The notes beneath the pieces were generated by a model. The model was given only the letters and a program-made list of their open reading frames with translations, had not been told where the DNA came from and made no database searches. This document shows, piece after piece, positions 13,301-28,305 of a stretch of 64,000 nucleotides of DNA (its first letter is position 1; the number at the start of each line of letters is the position of its first letter). This DNA is from Sipunculus nudus (Eukaryota; Annelida; Sipuncula; Golfingiida; Sipunculidae): positions 51,597,676 through 51,661,675 of the forward strand of contig CM049316.1 in NCBI GenBank assembly GCA_026874595.1, written 5' to 3'. A program made the position numbers and the translations under genes.

Positions 13301-16265
13301 TCAAGGTATGACAAGGTTCTACACATTGGTCATGTTCTCATACAAACACAGGTTTGTAGGCTGATCAAGGTATGACAAGGTTCTACACATTGATCATGTT
13401 CTCATACAAACAATGGTTTTTAGGCTGATCAAGGTATGACAAGGTTCTACACATTGGTCATGTTCTCATACAAACAATGGTTTGTAGGCTGATCAAGGTA
13501 TGACAAGGTTCTACACATTGATCATGTTCTCATACAAACAATGGTTTGTAGGCTAATCAAGGTATGACAAGGTTCTACACATTGGTCAAGTTGTCATACA
13601 AACACAGGTTTGTAGGCTGATCAAGGTATGACAAGGTTCTACACATTGGTCATGTTCTCATACAAACAATGGTTTGTAGGCTGATCAAGGTATGACAAGG
13701 TTCTACACATTGGTCATGTTCTCATACAAACAATGGTTTGTAGGCTGATCAAGGTATGACAAGGTTCTACACATTGGTCATGTTCTCATACAAACAATGG
13801 TTTGTAGGCTGATCAAGGTATGACAAGGTTCTACACATTGGTCATGTTCTCATACAGACACAGGTTTGTAGGCTAATCAAGGTATGACAAGGTTCTACTC
13901 ATTGGTCATGTTCTCATACAAAGACAGGTTTGTTGGCTGCTCAAGGTATGACAAGGTTCTACACATTGGTCATTTTCTCATACAAACACAGGTTTGTAGG
14001 CTGCTCAAGGTATGACAAGGTTCTACACATTGGTCATGTTCTCATACAAACACAGGTTTGTTGGCTGATCAAGGTATGACAAGGTTCTACATATTGGTCA
14101 TGTTCTCATACAAACAATGGTTTGTAGGCTGATCAAGGTATGACAAGGTTCTACACATTGGTCATGTTCTCATACAAACAATGGTTTGTAGGCTGATCAA
14201 GGTATGACAAGGTTCTACTCATTGGTCATGTTCTCATACAAACAATGGTTTGTAGGTTGATCAAGGTATGACAAGGTTCTACACATTGGTCATGTTCTCA
14301 TACAAACAATGGTTTGTAGGCTGATCAAGGTATGACAAGGTTCTACACATTGGTCATGTTCTCCTACAAACAATGGTTTGTAGGTTGATCAAGGTATAAC
14401 AAGGTTTTACACATTGGTCATGTTCTCATACAAACAATGGTTTGTCGCCTGATCAAGGTATGACAAGGTTCTACTCATTGGTCATGTTCACATACAAACA
14501 CAGGTTTGTAGGCTGATCAAGGTATGGCAAGGTTCTACACATTGGTCATGTTCTCATACAAACAATAGTTTGTAGGTTGATCAAGGTATGACAAGGTTTT
14601 AAGCATTGGTCATGTTCTCATACAGACACAGGTTTTTGTAGGCTGATCAAGGTATGACAAGGTTCTACACATTGGTCATGTTCTGATACAAACAATGGTT
14701 TGTAGGCTGATCAAGGTATGACAAGGTTCTACACATTGGTCATGTTCTGATACAAACAATGGTTTGTAGACTGATCAAGGTATGACAAGGTTCTACACAT
14801 TGGTCATGTTCTCATACAAACAATGGTTTGTAGGCTGATCAAGGTATGACAAGGTTCTACACATTGGTCATGTTCTCATACAAACAATGGTTTGTAGGCT
14901 GATCAAGGTATGACAAGGTTCTACACATTGGTCATGTTCTCATACAAACAATGGTTTGTAGGCTGCTCAAGGTATGACAAGGTTCTACACATTGGTCATG
15001 TTCTCATACAAACACAGGTTTGTAGGCTGATCAAGGTATGACAAGGTTCTACACATTGGTCATGTCCTCATACAAACACAGGTTTGTAGGCTGATCAAGG
15101 TATGACAAGGTTCTACACATTGGTCATGTTCTCATACAAACAATGGTTTGTTGGCTCATCAAGGTATGACAAGGTTCTACACATTGATCATGTTCTCATA
15201 CAAACAATGGTTTGTAGGCTGATCAAGGTATGACAAGGTTCTACACATTGATCATGTTCTCATACAAACAATGGTTTGTAGGCTGCTCAAGGTATGACAA
15301 GGTTCTACACATTGGTCATGTTCTCATACAAACACAGGTTTGTAGGCTGCTCAAGGTATGACAAGGTTCTACACATTGGTCATGTTCTCATACAAACACA
15401 GGTTTGTAGGCTGATCAAGGTATGACAAGGTTCTACACATTGGTCATGTTCTCATACAAACACAGGTTTGTAGGCTGATCAAGGTATGACAAGGTTCTAC
15501 ACATTGGTCATTTTCTCATACAAACAATGGTTTGTAGCCTGATCAAGGTATGACAAGGTTCTACTCATTGGTCATGTTCTCATACAAACAATGGTTTGTA
15601 GGCTGATCAAGGTATGACAAGGTTCTACACATTGGTCATGTTCTCATACAAACAATGGTTTGTTGGATAATCAAGGTATGACAAGGTTCTACACATTGAT
15701 CATGTTCTCATACAAACAATGGTTTGTAGGCTGATCAAGGTATGACAAGGTTCTACACATTGATCATGTTCTCATACAAACAATGGTTTGTAGGCTGATC
15801 AAGGTATGACAAGGTTCTACACATTGATTATGTTCTCATACAAACAATGGTTTGTAGGCTGATCAAGGTATGACAAGGTTCTACTCATTGGTCATGTTCT
15901 CATACAAACAATGGTTTGTTGGCTAATCAAGGTATGACAAGGTTCTACACATTGATCATGTTCTCATACAAACAATGGTTTGTAGGCTGATCAAGGTATG
16001 ACAAGGTTCTACACATTGATCATGTTCTCATACAAACAATGGTTTGTAGGCTGCTCAAGGTATGACAAGGTTCTACACGTTGGTCATGTTCTCATACAAA
16101 CACAGGTTTGTAGGCTGCTCAAGGTATGACAAGGTTCTACACATTGGTCATGTTCTCATACAAACACAGGTTTGTAGGCTGATCAAGGTATGACAAGGTT
16201 CTACACATTGGTCATGTTCTCATACAAACACAGGTTTGTAGGCTGATCAAGGTATGACAAGGTTC
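10380..16265. repeat. 2,882-bp (45-unit) higher-order tandem duplication
   Basis: Two adjacent copies of a roughly 45-unit block, offset 2,882 bp. Marker pairs at exactly this spacing include TGGTCAAGTT (10701 and 13583), TGTCCTCATAC (12181 and 15063), TTGGATAATC (12781 and 15663) and ATTGATTATG. Further copies of the marker series start at 19411 and 24213, but the spacing from TGGTCAAGTT to TTGGATAATC grows or shrinks by whole units: 2,080 bp in the first two copies, 2,208 from 19411 and 2,464 from 24213. This is higher-order repeat organisation like that of mature satellite arrays. Confidence 0.88.
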
Positions 16266-19200
16266 TACACATTGGTCATGTTCTCATACAAACAATGGTT
16301 TGTAGGCTGATCAAGGTATGACAAGGTTCTACTCATTGGTCATGTTCTCATACAAAGACAGGTTTGTTGGCTGATCAAGGTATGACAAGGTTCTACACAT
16401 TGGTCATGTTCTCATACAAACAATGGTTTGTAGGCTGATCAAGGTATGACAAGGTTCTACACATTGGTCATGTTCTCATACAAACAATGGTTTGTAGCCT
16501 GATCAAGGTATGACAAGGTTCTACTCATTGGTCATGTTCTCATACAAACAATGGTTTGTAGGCTGATCAGGGTATGACAAGGTTCTACACATTGGTCATG
16601 TTCTCATACAAACAATGGTTTGTAGGCTAATCAAGGTATGACAAGGTTCTACACATTGGTCAAGTTGTCATACAAACACAGGTTTGTAGGCTGATCAAGG
16701 TATGACAAGGTTCTACACATTGGTCATGTTCTCATACAAACAATGGTTTGTAGGCTGATCAAGGTATGACAAGGTTCTACTCATTGGTCATGTTCTCATA
16801 CAAACAATGGTTTGTAGGTTGATCAAGGTATGACAAGGTTCTACACATTGGTCATGTTCTCATACAAACAATGGTTTGTAGGTTGATCAAGGTATGACAA
16901 GGTTCTACACATTGGTCATGTTCTCATACAAAGACAGGTTTGTTGGCTGATCAAGGTATGACAAGGTTCTACACATTGGTCATGTTCTCATACAAACAAT
17001 GGTTTGTAGGCTGATCAAGGTATGACAAGGTTCTACACATTGGTCATGTTCTCATACAAACAATGGTTTGTAGGCTGATCAAGGTATGACAAGGTTCTAC
17101 ACATTTGTCATGTTCTCATACAAACAATGGTTTGTAGGTTGATCAAGGTATGACAAGGTTCTACACATTGGTCATGTTCTCATACAAACAATGGTTTGTA
17201 GCCTGATCAGGGTATGACAAGGTTCTACTCATTGGTTATGTTCTCATACAAACACAGGTTAGTAGGCTGATCAAGGTATGACAAGGTTCCACACTTTGGT
17301 CATGTTCTCATACAAACAATGGTTTGTAGGTTGATCAAGGTATGACAAGGTTTTACTCATTGGTCATGTTCTCATACAGACACAGGTTTGTAGGCTGATC
17401 AAGGTATGACAAGGTTCTACACATTGGTCATGTTCTCATACAAACACAGGTTTGTAGACTGATCAAGGTATGACAAGGTTCTACACATTGGTCATGTTCT
17501 CATACAAACACAGGTTTGTAGGCTGATCAAGGTCTGACAAGGTTCTACACATTGGTCATGTTCTGATACAAACAATGGTTTGTCGGCTGATCAAGGTATG
17601 ACAAGGTTCTACACACTGGTCATGTTCTCATACAAACAATGATTTTTAGGCTGATCAAGGTATGACAAGGTTCTACACATTGGTCATGTTCTCATACAAA
17701 CAATGGTTTGTATGCTGATTAAGGTATGACAAGGTTCTACACATTGATCATGTTCTCATACAAACAATGGTTTGTAGGCTGATCAAGGTATGACAAGGTT
17801 CTACACATTGGTCATGTTCTCATACAAACACAGGTTTGTAGGCTGCTCAAGGTATGACAAGGTTCTGCACATTGGTCATGTTCTGATACAAACACAGGTT
17901 TGTAGGCTGATCAAGGTATGACAAGGTTCTACACATTGGTCATGTTCTCATACAAACACAGGTTTGTAGGCTGATCAAGGTATGACAAGGTTCTACACAC
18001 TGGTCATGTTCTCATACAAACAATGGTTTTTAGGCTGATCAAGGTATGACAAGGTTCTACACATTGGTCATGTTCTCATACAAACAATGGTTTGTAGGCT
18101 GATCAAGGTATGACAAGGTTCTACACATTGATCATGTTCTCATACAAACAATGGTTTGTAGGCTGATCAAGGTATGACAAGGTTCTACACATTGGTCATG
18201 TTCTCATACAAACAATGGATTGTAGGCTGATCAAGGTATGACAAGGTTCTACACATTGGTCATGTTCTCCTACAAACAATGGTTTGTAGGTTGATCAAGG
18301 TATGACAAGGTTTTACACATTGGTCATGTTCTCATACAAACAATGGTTTGTCGCCTGATTAAGGTATGACAAGGTTCTACTCATTGGTCATGTTCACATA
18401 CAAACACAGGTTTGTAGGCTGATCAAGGTATGGCAAGGTTCTACACATTTGTCATGTTCTCATACAAACAATAGTTTGTAGGTTGATCAAGGTATGAGAA
18501 GGTTTTAAGCATTGGTCATGTTCTCATACAGACACAGGTTTTTGTAGGCTGATCAAGGTATGACAAGGTTCTACACATTGGTCATGTTCTGATACAAACA
18601 ATGGTTTGTAGGCTGATCAAGGTATGACAAGGTTCTACACATTGGTCATGTTCTGATACAAACAATGGTTTGTAGACTGATCAAGGTATGACAAGGTTCT
18701 ACACATTGGTCATGTTCTCATACAAACAATGGTTTGTAGGCTGATCAAGGTATGACAAGGTTCTACACATTGGTCATGTTCTCATACAAACAATGGTTTG
18801 TAGGCTGATCAAGGTATGACAAGGTTCTACTCATTGGTCATGTTCTCATAAAAACAATGGTTTGTAGGTTGATCAAGGTATGCCAAGGTTCTACACATTG
18901 GTCATGTTCTCATACAAACAATGGTTTGTAGCCTGATCAAGGTATGACAAGGTTCTACTCATTGGTCATGTTCTCATACAAACACAGGTTTGTAGTCTGA
19001 TCAAGGTATGGCAAGGTTCTACACATTGGTCATGTTCTCATACAAACACAGGTTTGTAGGCTGATCAAGGTATGACAAGGTTCTACAAATTGGTCATGTT
19101 CTCATACAAACACAGGTTTGTAGGCTGATCAAGGTATGACAAGGTTCTACACATTGGTCATGTTCTCATACAAACACAGGTTTGTAGGCTGATCAAGGTA

Positions 19201-22200
19201 TGACAAGGTTCTACACATTGATCATGTTCTCATACAAACAATGGTTTTTAGGCTGATCAAGGTATGACAAGGTTCTACACATTGGTCATGTTCTCATACA
19301 AACAATGGTTTGTAGGCTGATCAAGGTATGACAAGGTTCTACACATTGATCATGTTCTCATACAAACAATGGTTTGTAGGCTAATCAAGGTATGACAAGG
19401 TTCTACACATTGGTCAAGTTGTCATACAAACACAGGTTTGTAGGCTGATCAAGGTATGACAAGGTTCTACACATTGGTTATGTTCTCATACAAACAATGG
19501 TTTGTAGGCTGATCAAGGTATGACAAGGTTCTACACATTGGTCATGTTCTCATACAAACAATGGTTTGTAGGCTGATCAAGGTATGACAAGGTTCTACAC
19601 ATTGGTCATGTTCTCATACAAACACAGGTTTGTAGACTGATCAAGGTATGACAAGGTTCTACACATTGGTCATGTTCTCATACAAACAATGGTTTGTAGG
19701 CTAATCAAGGTATGACCAGGTTCTACACATTGGTCATGTTCTCATACAAAGACAGGTTTGTTGGCTGATCAAGGTATGACAAGGTTCTACACATTAGTCA
19801 TGTTCTCATACAAACAATGGTTTGTAGGCTGATCAAGGTATGACAAGGTTCTACACATTGGTCATGTTCTCATACAGACACAGGTTTGTAGGCTAATCAA
19901 GGTATGACAAGGTTCTACTCATTGGTCATGTTCTCATACAAAGACAGGTTTGTTGGCTGCTCAAGGTATGACAAGGTTCTACACATTGGTCATTTTCTCA
20001 TACAAACACAGGTTTGTAGGCTGCTCAAGGTATGACAAGGTTCTACACATTGGTCATGTTCTCATACAAACACAGGTTTGTTGGCTGATCAAGGTATGAC
20101 AAGGTTCTACATATTGGTCATGTTCTCATACAAACAATGGTTTGTAGGCTGATCAAGGTATGACAAGGTTCTACACATTGGTCATGTTCTCATACAAACA
20201 ATGGTTTGTAGGCTGATCAAGGTATGACAAGGTTCTACTCATTGGTCATGTTCTCATACAAACAATGGTTTGTAGGTTGATCAAGGTATGACAAGGTTCT
20301 ACACATTGGTCATGTTCTCATACAAACAATGGTTTGTAGGCTGATCAAGGTATGACAAGGTTCTACACATTGGTCATGTTCTCCTACAAACAATGGTTTG
20401 TAGGTTGATCAAGGTATAACAAGGTTTTACACATTGGTCATGTTCTCATACAAACAATGGTTTGTCGCCTGATCAAGGTATGACAAGGTTCTACTCATTG
20501 GTCATGTTCACATACAAACACAGGTTTGTAGGCTGATCAAGGTATGGCAAGGTTCTACACATTGGTCATGTTCTCATACAAACAATAGTTTGTAGGTTGA
20601 TCAAGGTATGACAAGGTTTTAAGCATTGGTCATGTTCTCATACAGACACAGGTTTTTGTAGGCTGATCAAGGTATGACAAGGTTCTACACATTGGTCTTG
20701 TTCTCATACAAACAATGGTTTGTAGGCTGATCAAGGTATGACAAGGTTCTACACATTGGTCATGTTCTGATACAAACAATGGTTTGTAGACTGATCAAGG
20801 TATGACAAGGTTCTACACATTGGTCATGTTCTCATACAAACAATGGTTTGTAGGCTGATCAAGGTATGACAAGGTTCTACACATTGGTCATGTTCTCATA
20901 CAAACAATGGTTTGTAGGCTGATCAAGGTATGACAAGGTTCTACTCATTGGTCATGTTCTCATACAAACAATGGTTTGTAGGTTGATCAAGGTATGACAA
21001 GGTTCTACACATTGGTCATGTTCTCATACAAACAATGGTTTGTAGCCTGATCAAGGTATGACAAGGTTCTACTCATTGGTCATGTTCTCATACAAACACA
21101 GGTTTGTAGTCTGATCAAGGTATGGCAAGGTTCTACACATTGGTCATGTTCTCATACAAACACAGGTTTGTAGGCTGATCAAGGTATGACAAGGTTCTAC
21201 AAATTGGTCATGTTCTCATACAAAGACAGGTTTGTAGGCTGATCAAGGTATGACAAGGTTCTACACATTTGGCATGTTCTCATACAAACACAGGTTTGTA
21301 GGCTGCTCAAGGTATGACAAGGTTCTACACATTGGTCATGTTCTCATACAAACACAGGTTTGTAGGCTGATCAAGGTATGACAAGGTTCTACACATTGGT
21401 CATGTTCTCATACAAACACAGGTTTGTAGGCTGATCAAGGTATGACAAGGTTCTACACATTGGTCATTTTCTCATACAAACAATGGTTTGTAGCCTGATC
21501 AAGGTATGACAAGGTTCTACTCATTGGTCATGTTCTCATACAAACAATGGTTTGTAGGCTGATCAAGGTATGACAAGGTTCTACACATTGGTCATGTTCT
21601 CATACAAACAATGGTTTGTTGGATAATCAAGGTATGACAAGGTTCTACACATTGATCATGTTCTCATACAAACAATGGTTTGTAGGCTGATCAAGGTATG
21701 ACAAGGTTCTACACATTGATCATGTTCTCATACAAACAATGGTTTGTAGGCTGATCAAGGTATGACAAGGTTCTACACATTGATTATGTTCTCATACAAA
21801 CAATGGTTTGTAGGCTGATCAAGGTATGACAAGGTTCTACTCATTGGTCATGTTCTCATACAAACAATGGGTTGTTGGCTAATCAAGGTATGACAAGGTT
21901 CTACACATTGATCATGTTCTCATACAAACAATGGTTTGTAGGCTGATCAAGGTATGACAAGGTTCTACACATTGATCATGTTCTCATACAAACAATGGTT
22001 TGTAGGCTGCTCAAGGTATGACAAGGTTCTACACGTTGGTCATGTTCTCATACAAACACAGGTTTGTAGGCTGCTCAAGGTATGACAAGGTTCTACACAT
22101 TGGTCATGTTCTCATACAAACACAGGTTTGTAGGCTGATCAAGGTATGACAAGGTTCTACACATTGGTCATGTTCTCATACAAACACAGGTTTGTAGGCT

Positions 22201-25200
22201 GATCAAGGTATGACAAGGTTCTACACATTGGTCATGTTCTCATACAAACAATGGTTTGTAGGCTGATCAAGGTATGACAAGGTTCTACTCATTGGTCATG
22301 TTCTCATACAAACAATGGGTTGTTGGCTAATCAAGGTATGACAAGGTTCTACACGTTGGTCATGTTCTCATACAAACACAGGTTTGTAGGCTGCTCAAGG
22401 TATGACAAGGTTCTACACATTGGTCATGTTCTCATACAAACACAGGTTTGTAGGCTGATCAAGGTATGACAAGGTTCTACACATTGGTCATGTTCTCATA
22501 CAAACAATGGTTTGTAGGCTGATCAAGGTATGACAAGGTTCTACACATTGGTCATGTTCTCATACAAACAATGGTTTGTAGCCTGATCAAGGTATGACAA
22601 GGTTCTACTCCTTGGTCATGTTCTCACACAAACAATGGTTTGTAGGCTGATAAGGGTATGACAAGGTTCTACACATTGGTCATGTTCTCATACAAACAAT
22701 GGTTTGTAGGCTAATCAAGGTATGACAAGGTTCTACACATTGGTCAAGTTGTCATACAAACACAGGTTTGTAGGCTGATCAAGGTATGACAAGGTTCTAC
22801 ACATTGGTCATGTTCTCATACAAACAATGGTTTGTAGGCTGATCAAGGTATGACAAGGTTCTACTCATTGGTCATGTTCTCATACAAACAATGGTTTGTA
22901 GGTTGATCAAGGTATGACAAGGTTCTACACATTGGTCATGTTCTCATACAAACAATGGTTTGTAGGTTGATCAAGGTATGACAAGGTTCTACACATTGGT
23001 CATGTTCTCATACAAAGACAGGTTTGTTGGCTGATCAAGGTATGACAAGGTTCTACACATTGGTCATGTTCTCATACAAACAATGGTTTGTAGGCTGATC
23101 AAGGTATGACAAGGTTCTACACATTGATCATGTTCTCATACAAACAATGGTTTGTAGGCTGCTCAAGGTATGACAAGGTTCTACACGTTGGTCATGTTCT
23201 CATACAAACACAGGTTTGTAGGCTGCTCAAGGTATGACAAGGTTCTACACATTGGTCATGTTCTCATACAAACACAGGTTTGTAGGCTGATCAAGGTATG
23301 ACAAGGTTCTACACATTGGTCATGTTCTCATACAAACACAGGTTTGTAGGCTGATCAAGGTATGACAAGGTTCTACACATTGGTCATGTTCTCATACAAA
23401 CAATGGTTTGTAGGCTGATCAAGGTATGACAAGGTTCTACTCATTGGTCATGTTCTCATACAAGGACAGGTTTGTTGGCTGATCAAGGTATGACAAGGTT
23501 CTACACATTGGTCATGTTCTCATACAAACAATGGTTTGTAGGCTGATCAAGGTATGACAAGGTTCTACACATTGGTCATGTTCTCATACAAACAATGGTT
23601 TGTAGCCTGATCAAGGTATGACAAGGTTCTACTCATTGGTCATGTTCTCATACAAACAATGGTTTGTAGGCTGATCAGGGTATGACAAGGTTCTACACAT
23701 TGGTCATGTTCTCATACAAACAATGGTTTGTAGGCTAATCAAGGTATGACAAGGTTCTACACATTGGTCAAGTTGTCATACAAACACAGGTTTGTAGGCT
23801 GATCAAGGTATGACAAGGTTCTACACATTGGTCATGTTCTCATACAAACAATGGTTTGTAGGCTGATCAAGGTATGACAAGGTTCTACTCATTGGTCATG
23901 TTCTCATACAAACAATGGTTTGTAGGTTGATCAAGGTATGACAAGGTTCTACACATTGGTCATGTTCTCATACAAACAATGGTTTGTAGGTTGATCAAGG
24001 TATGACAAGGTTCTACACATTGGTCATGTTCTCATACAAAGACAGGTTTGTTGGCTGATCAAGGTATGACAAGGTTCTACACATTGGTCATGTTCTCATA
24101 CAAACAATGGTTTGTAGGCTGATCAAGGTATGACAAGGTTCTACACATTGATCATGTTCTCATACAAACAATGGTTTGTAGGCTAATCAAGGTATGACAA
24201 GGTTCTACACATTGGTCAAGTTGTCATACAAACACAGGTTTGTAGGCTGATCAAGGTATGACAAGGTTCTACACATTGGTCATGTTCTCATACAAACAAT
24301 GGTTTGTAGGCTGATCAAGGTATGACAAGGTTCTACACATTGGTCATGTTCTCATACAAACAATGGTTTGTAGGCTGATCAAGGTATGACAAGGTTCTAC
24401 ACATTGGTCATGTTCTCATACAAACACAGGTTTGTAGACTGATCAAGGTATGACAAGGTTCTACACATTGGTCATGTTCTCATACAAACAATGGTTTGTA
24501 GGCTAATCAAGGTATGACCAGGTTCTACACATTGGTCATGTTCTCATACAAAGACAGGTTTGTTGGCTGATCAAGGTATGACAAGGTTCTACACATTAGT
24601 CATGTTCTCATACAAACAATGGTTTGTAGGCTGATCAAGGTATGACAAGGTTCTACACATTGGTCATGTTCTCATACAGACACAGGTTTGTAGGCTAATC
24701 AAGGTATGACAAGGTTCTACTCATTGGTCATGTTCTCATACAAAGACAGGTTTGTTGGCTGCTCAAGGTATGACAAGGTTCTACACATTGGTCATTTTCT
24801 CATACAAACACAGGTTTGTAGGCTGCTCAAGGTATGACAAGGTTCTACACATTGGTCATGTTCTCATACAAACACAGGTTTGTTGGCTGATCAAGGTATG
24901 ACAAGGTTCTACATATTGGTCATGTTCTCATACAAACAATGGTTTGTAGGCTGATCAAGGTATGACAAGGTTCTACACATTGGTCATGTTCTCATACAAA
25001 CAATGGTTTGTAGGCTGATCAAGGTATGACAAGGTTCTACTCATTGGTCATGTTCTCATACAAACAATGGTTTGTAGGTTGATCAAGGTATGACAAGGTT
25101 CTACACATTGGTCATGTTCTCATACAAACAATGGTTTGTAGGCTGATCAAGGTATGACAAGGTTCTACACATTGGTCATGTTCTCCTACAAACAATGGTT

Positions 25201-28200
25201 TGTAGGTTGATCAAGGTATAACAAGGTTTTACACATTGGTCATGTTCTCATACAAACAATGGTTTGTCGCCTGATCAAGGTATGACAAGGTTCTACTCAT
25301 TGGTCATGTTCACATACAAACACAGGTTTGTAGGCTGATCAAGGTATGGCAAGGTTCTACACATTGGTCATGTTCTCATACAAACAATAGTTTGTAGGTT
25401 GATCAAGGTATGACAAGGTTTTAAGCATTGGTCATGTTCTCATACAGACACAGGTTTTTGTAGGCTGATCAAGGTATGACAAGGTTCTACACATTGGTCA
25501 TGTTCTCATACAAACAATGGTTTGTAGGCTGATCAAGGTATGACAAGGTTCTACACATTGGTCATGTTCTGATACAAACAATGGTTTGTAGACTGATCAA
25601 GGTATGACAAGGTTCTACACATTGGTCATGTTCTCATACAAACAATGGTTTGTAGGCTGATCAAGGTATGACAAGGTTCTACACATTGGTCATGTTCTCA
25701 TACAAACAATGGTTTGTAGGCTGATCAAGGTATGACAAGGTTCTACACATTGGTCATGTTCTCATACAAACAATGGTTTTTAGGCTGATCAAGGTATGAC
25801 AAGGTTCTACACATTGGTCAAGTTGTCATACAAACACAGGTTTGTAGGCTGATCAAGGTATGACAAGGTTCTACACATTGGTCATGTTCTCATACAAACA
25901 ATGGTTTGTAGGCTGATCAAGGTATGACAAGGTTCTACACATTGGTCATGTTCTCATACAAACAATGGTTTGTAGGCTGATCAAGGTATGACAAGGTTCT
26001 ACACATTGATCATGTTCTCATACAAACACAGGTTTGTATACTGATCAAGGTATGACAAGGTTCTACACATTGCTCATGTTCTCATACAAACACAGGTTTG
26101 TAGGCTGATCAAGGTATGACAAGGTTCTACACATTGGTCATGTTCTGATACAAACAATGGTTTGTCGGCTGATCAAGGTATGACAAGGTTCTACACACTG
26201 GTCATGTTCTCATACAAACAATGGTTGTTAGGCTGATCAAGGTATGACAAGGTTCTACACATTGGTCATGTTCTCATACAAACAATGGTTTGTTGGCTGA
26301 TCAAGGTAGGACAAGGTTCTACACATTGGTCATGTTCTCATACAAACACAGGTTTGTAGGCTGCTCAAGGTATGACAAGGTTCTACACATTGGTCATGTT
26401 CTCATACAAACACAGGTTTGTAGGCTGATCAAGGTATGACAAGGTTCTACACATTGGTCATGTTCTCATACAAACACAGGTTTGTAGGCTGATCAAGGTA
26501 TGACAAGGTTCTACACATTGGTCATTTTCTCATACAAACAATGGTTTGTAGCCTGATCAAGGTATGACAAGGTTCTACTCATTGGTCATGTTCTCATACA
26601 AACAATGGTTTGTAGGCTGATCAAGGTATGACAAGGTTCTACACATTGGTCATGTTCTCATACAAACAATGGTTTGTTGGATAATCAAGGTATGACAAGG
26701 TTCTACACATTGATCATGTTCTCATACAAACAATGGTTTGTAGGCTGATCAAGGTATGACAAGGTTCTACACATTGATCATGTTCTCATACAAACAATGG
26801 TTTGTAGGCTGATCAAGGTATGACAAGGTTCTACACATTGATTATGTTCTCATACAAACAATGGTTTGTAGGCTGATCAAGGTATGACAAGGTTCTACTC
26901 ATTGGTCATGTTCTCATACAAACAATGGTTTGTTGGCTAATCAAGGTATGACAAGGTTCTACACATTGATCATGTTCTCATACAAACAATGGTTTGTAGG
27001 CTGATCAAGGTATGACAAGCTTCTACACATTGATCATGTTCTCATACAATCAATGGTTTGTAGGCTGCTCAAGGTATGACAAGGTTCTACACGTTGGTCA
27101 TGTTCTCATACAAACACAGGTTTGTAGGCTGCTCAAGGTATGACAAGGTTCTACACATTGGTCATGTTCTCATACAAACACAGGTTTGTAGGCTGATCAA
27201 GGTATGACAAGGTTCTACACATTGGTCATGTTCTCATACAAACACAGGTTTGTAGGCTGATCAAGGTATGACAAGGTTCTACACATTGGTCATGTTCTCA
27301 TACAAACAATGGTTTGTAGGCTAATCAAGGTATGACAAGGTTCTACACATTGGTCATGTTCTCATACAAAGACAGGTTTGTTGGCTGATCAAGGTATGAC
27401 AAGGTTCTACACATTGGTCATGTTCTCATACAAACAATGGTTTGTAGGCTGATCAAGGTATGACAAGGTTCTACACATTGGTCATGTTCTCATACAAACA
27501 ATGGTTTGTAGCCTGATCAAGGTATGACAAGGTTCTACTCATTGGTCATGTTCTCATACAAACACAGGTTTGTAGGCTGATCAAGGTATGACAAGGTTCT
27601 ACTCATTGGTCATGTTCTCATACAAAAACAGGTTTGTTGGCTGATCAAGGTATGACGAGGTTCTACACATTGGTCATGTTGTCATACAATCAATGGTTTG
27701 TAGGCTGATCAAGGTATGACAAGGTTCTACACATTGGTCATGTTCTCATACAAACACAGGTTTGTAGGCTGATCAAGGTATGACAAGGTTCTACTCATGG
27801 GTCATGTTCTCATACAAACAATGGTTTGTAGGCTGATCAAGGTATGACAAGGTTCTACTCATGGGTCATGTTCTCATACAAACACAGGTTTGTAGGCTGA
27901 TCAAGGTATGACAAAGTTCTACTCATGGGTCATGTTCTCATACAAACACAGGTTTGTAGGCTGATCAAGGTATGACAAGGTTCTACACATTGGTCATGTT
28001 CTCATACAAACACAGGTTTGTAGGCTGATCAAGGTATGACAAGGTTCTACTCATGGGTCATGTTCTCATACAAACAATGGTTTGTAGGCTGATCAAGGTA
28101 TGACAAGGTTCTACACATTGGTCATGTTCTCATACAAACAATGGTTTGTAGGCTGATCAAGGTATGACAAGGTTCTACACATTGGTCATGTTCTCATACA

Positions 28201-28305
28201 AACACAGGTTTGTAGGCTGATCAAGGTATGACAAGGTTCTGCACATTGGTCATGTTCTCATACAGACACAGGTTTGTAGGCTGATCAAGGTATGACAAGG
28301 TTCTA

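Larger units (their letters stand above)
1..28303. repeat. 64-bp tandem satellite array, main block
   Basis: Continuous head-to-tail copies of a 64-bp unit; for example ACAAGGTTCT starts at 61 and again at 125. About 442 units lie in this block, and the array enters from the left edge. The unit reads, in order, ACAAGGTTCTACACATTGGT, CATGTTCTCA, the dyad TACAAAC-NNNN-GTTTGTA, then GGCTGATCAAGGTATG. The loop is AATG or ACAG in almost every unit. Recurrent variants include AAAGACAG, GGCTAATCA, GGCTGCTCA, CTACTCATT, and a +2 form GGTTTTTG. I see no long frame through it: 64 is not a multiple of three and stops recur. No CENP-B-like box or telomere motif is visible. Function is unknown; pericentromeric or other heterochromatin is possible but only inference. 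Confidence 0.97.

Noticed and set aside
1-28303. Glucocorticoid-type half-site TGTTCT and receptor-like TTGGTCA in each satellite unit
   Set aside because: TGTTCT and GGTCA are very short and their spacing in CATTGGTCATGTTCTC does not make a canonical palindromic response element. No reason to prefer this over chance.
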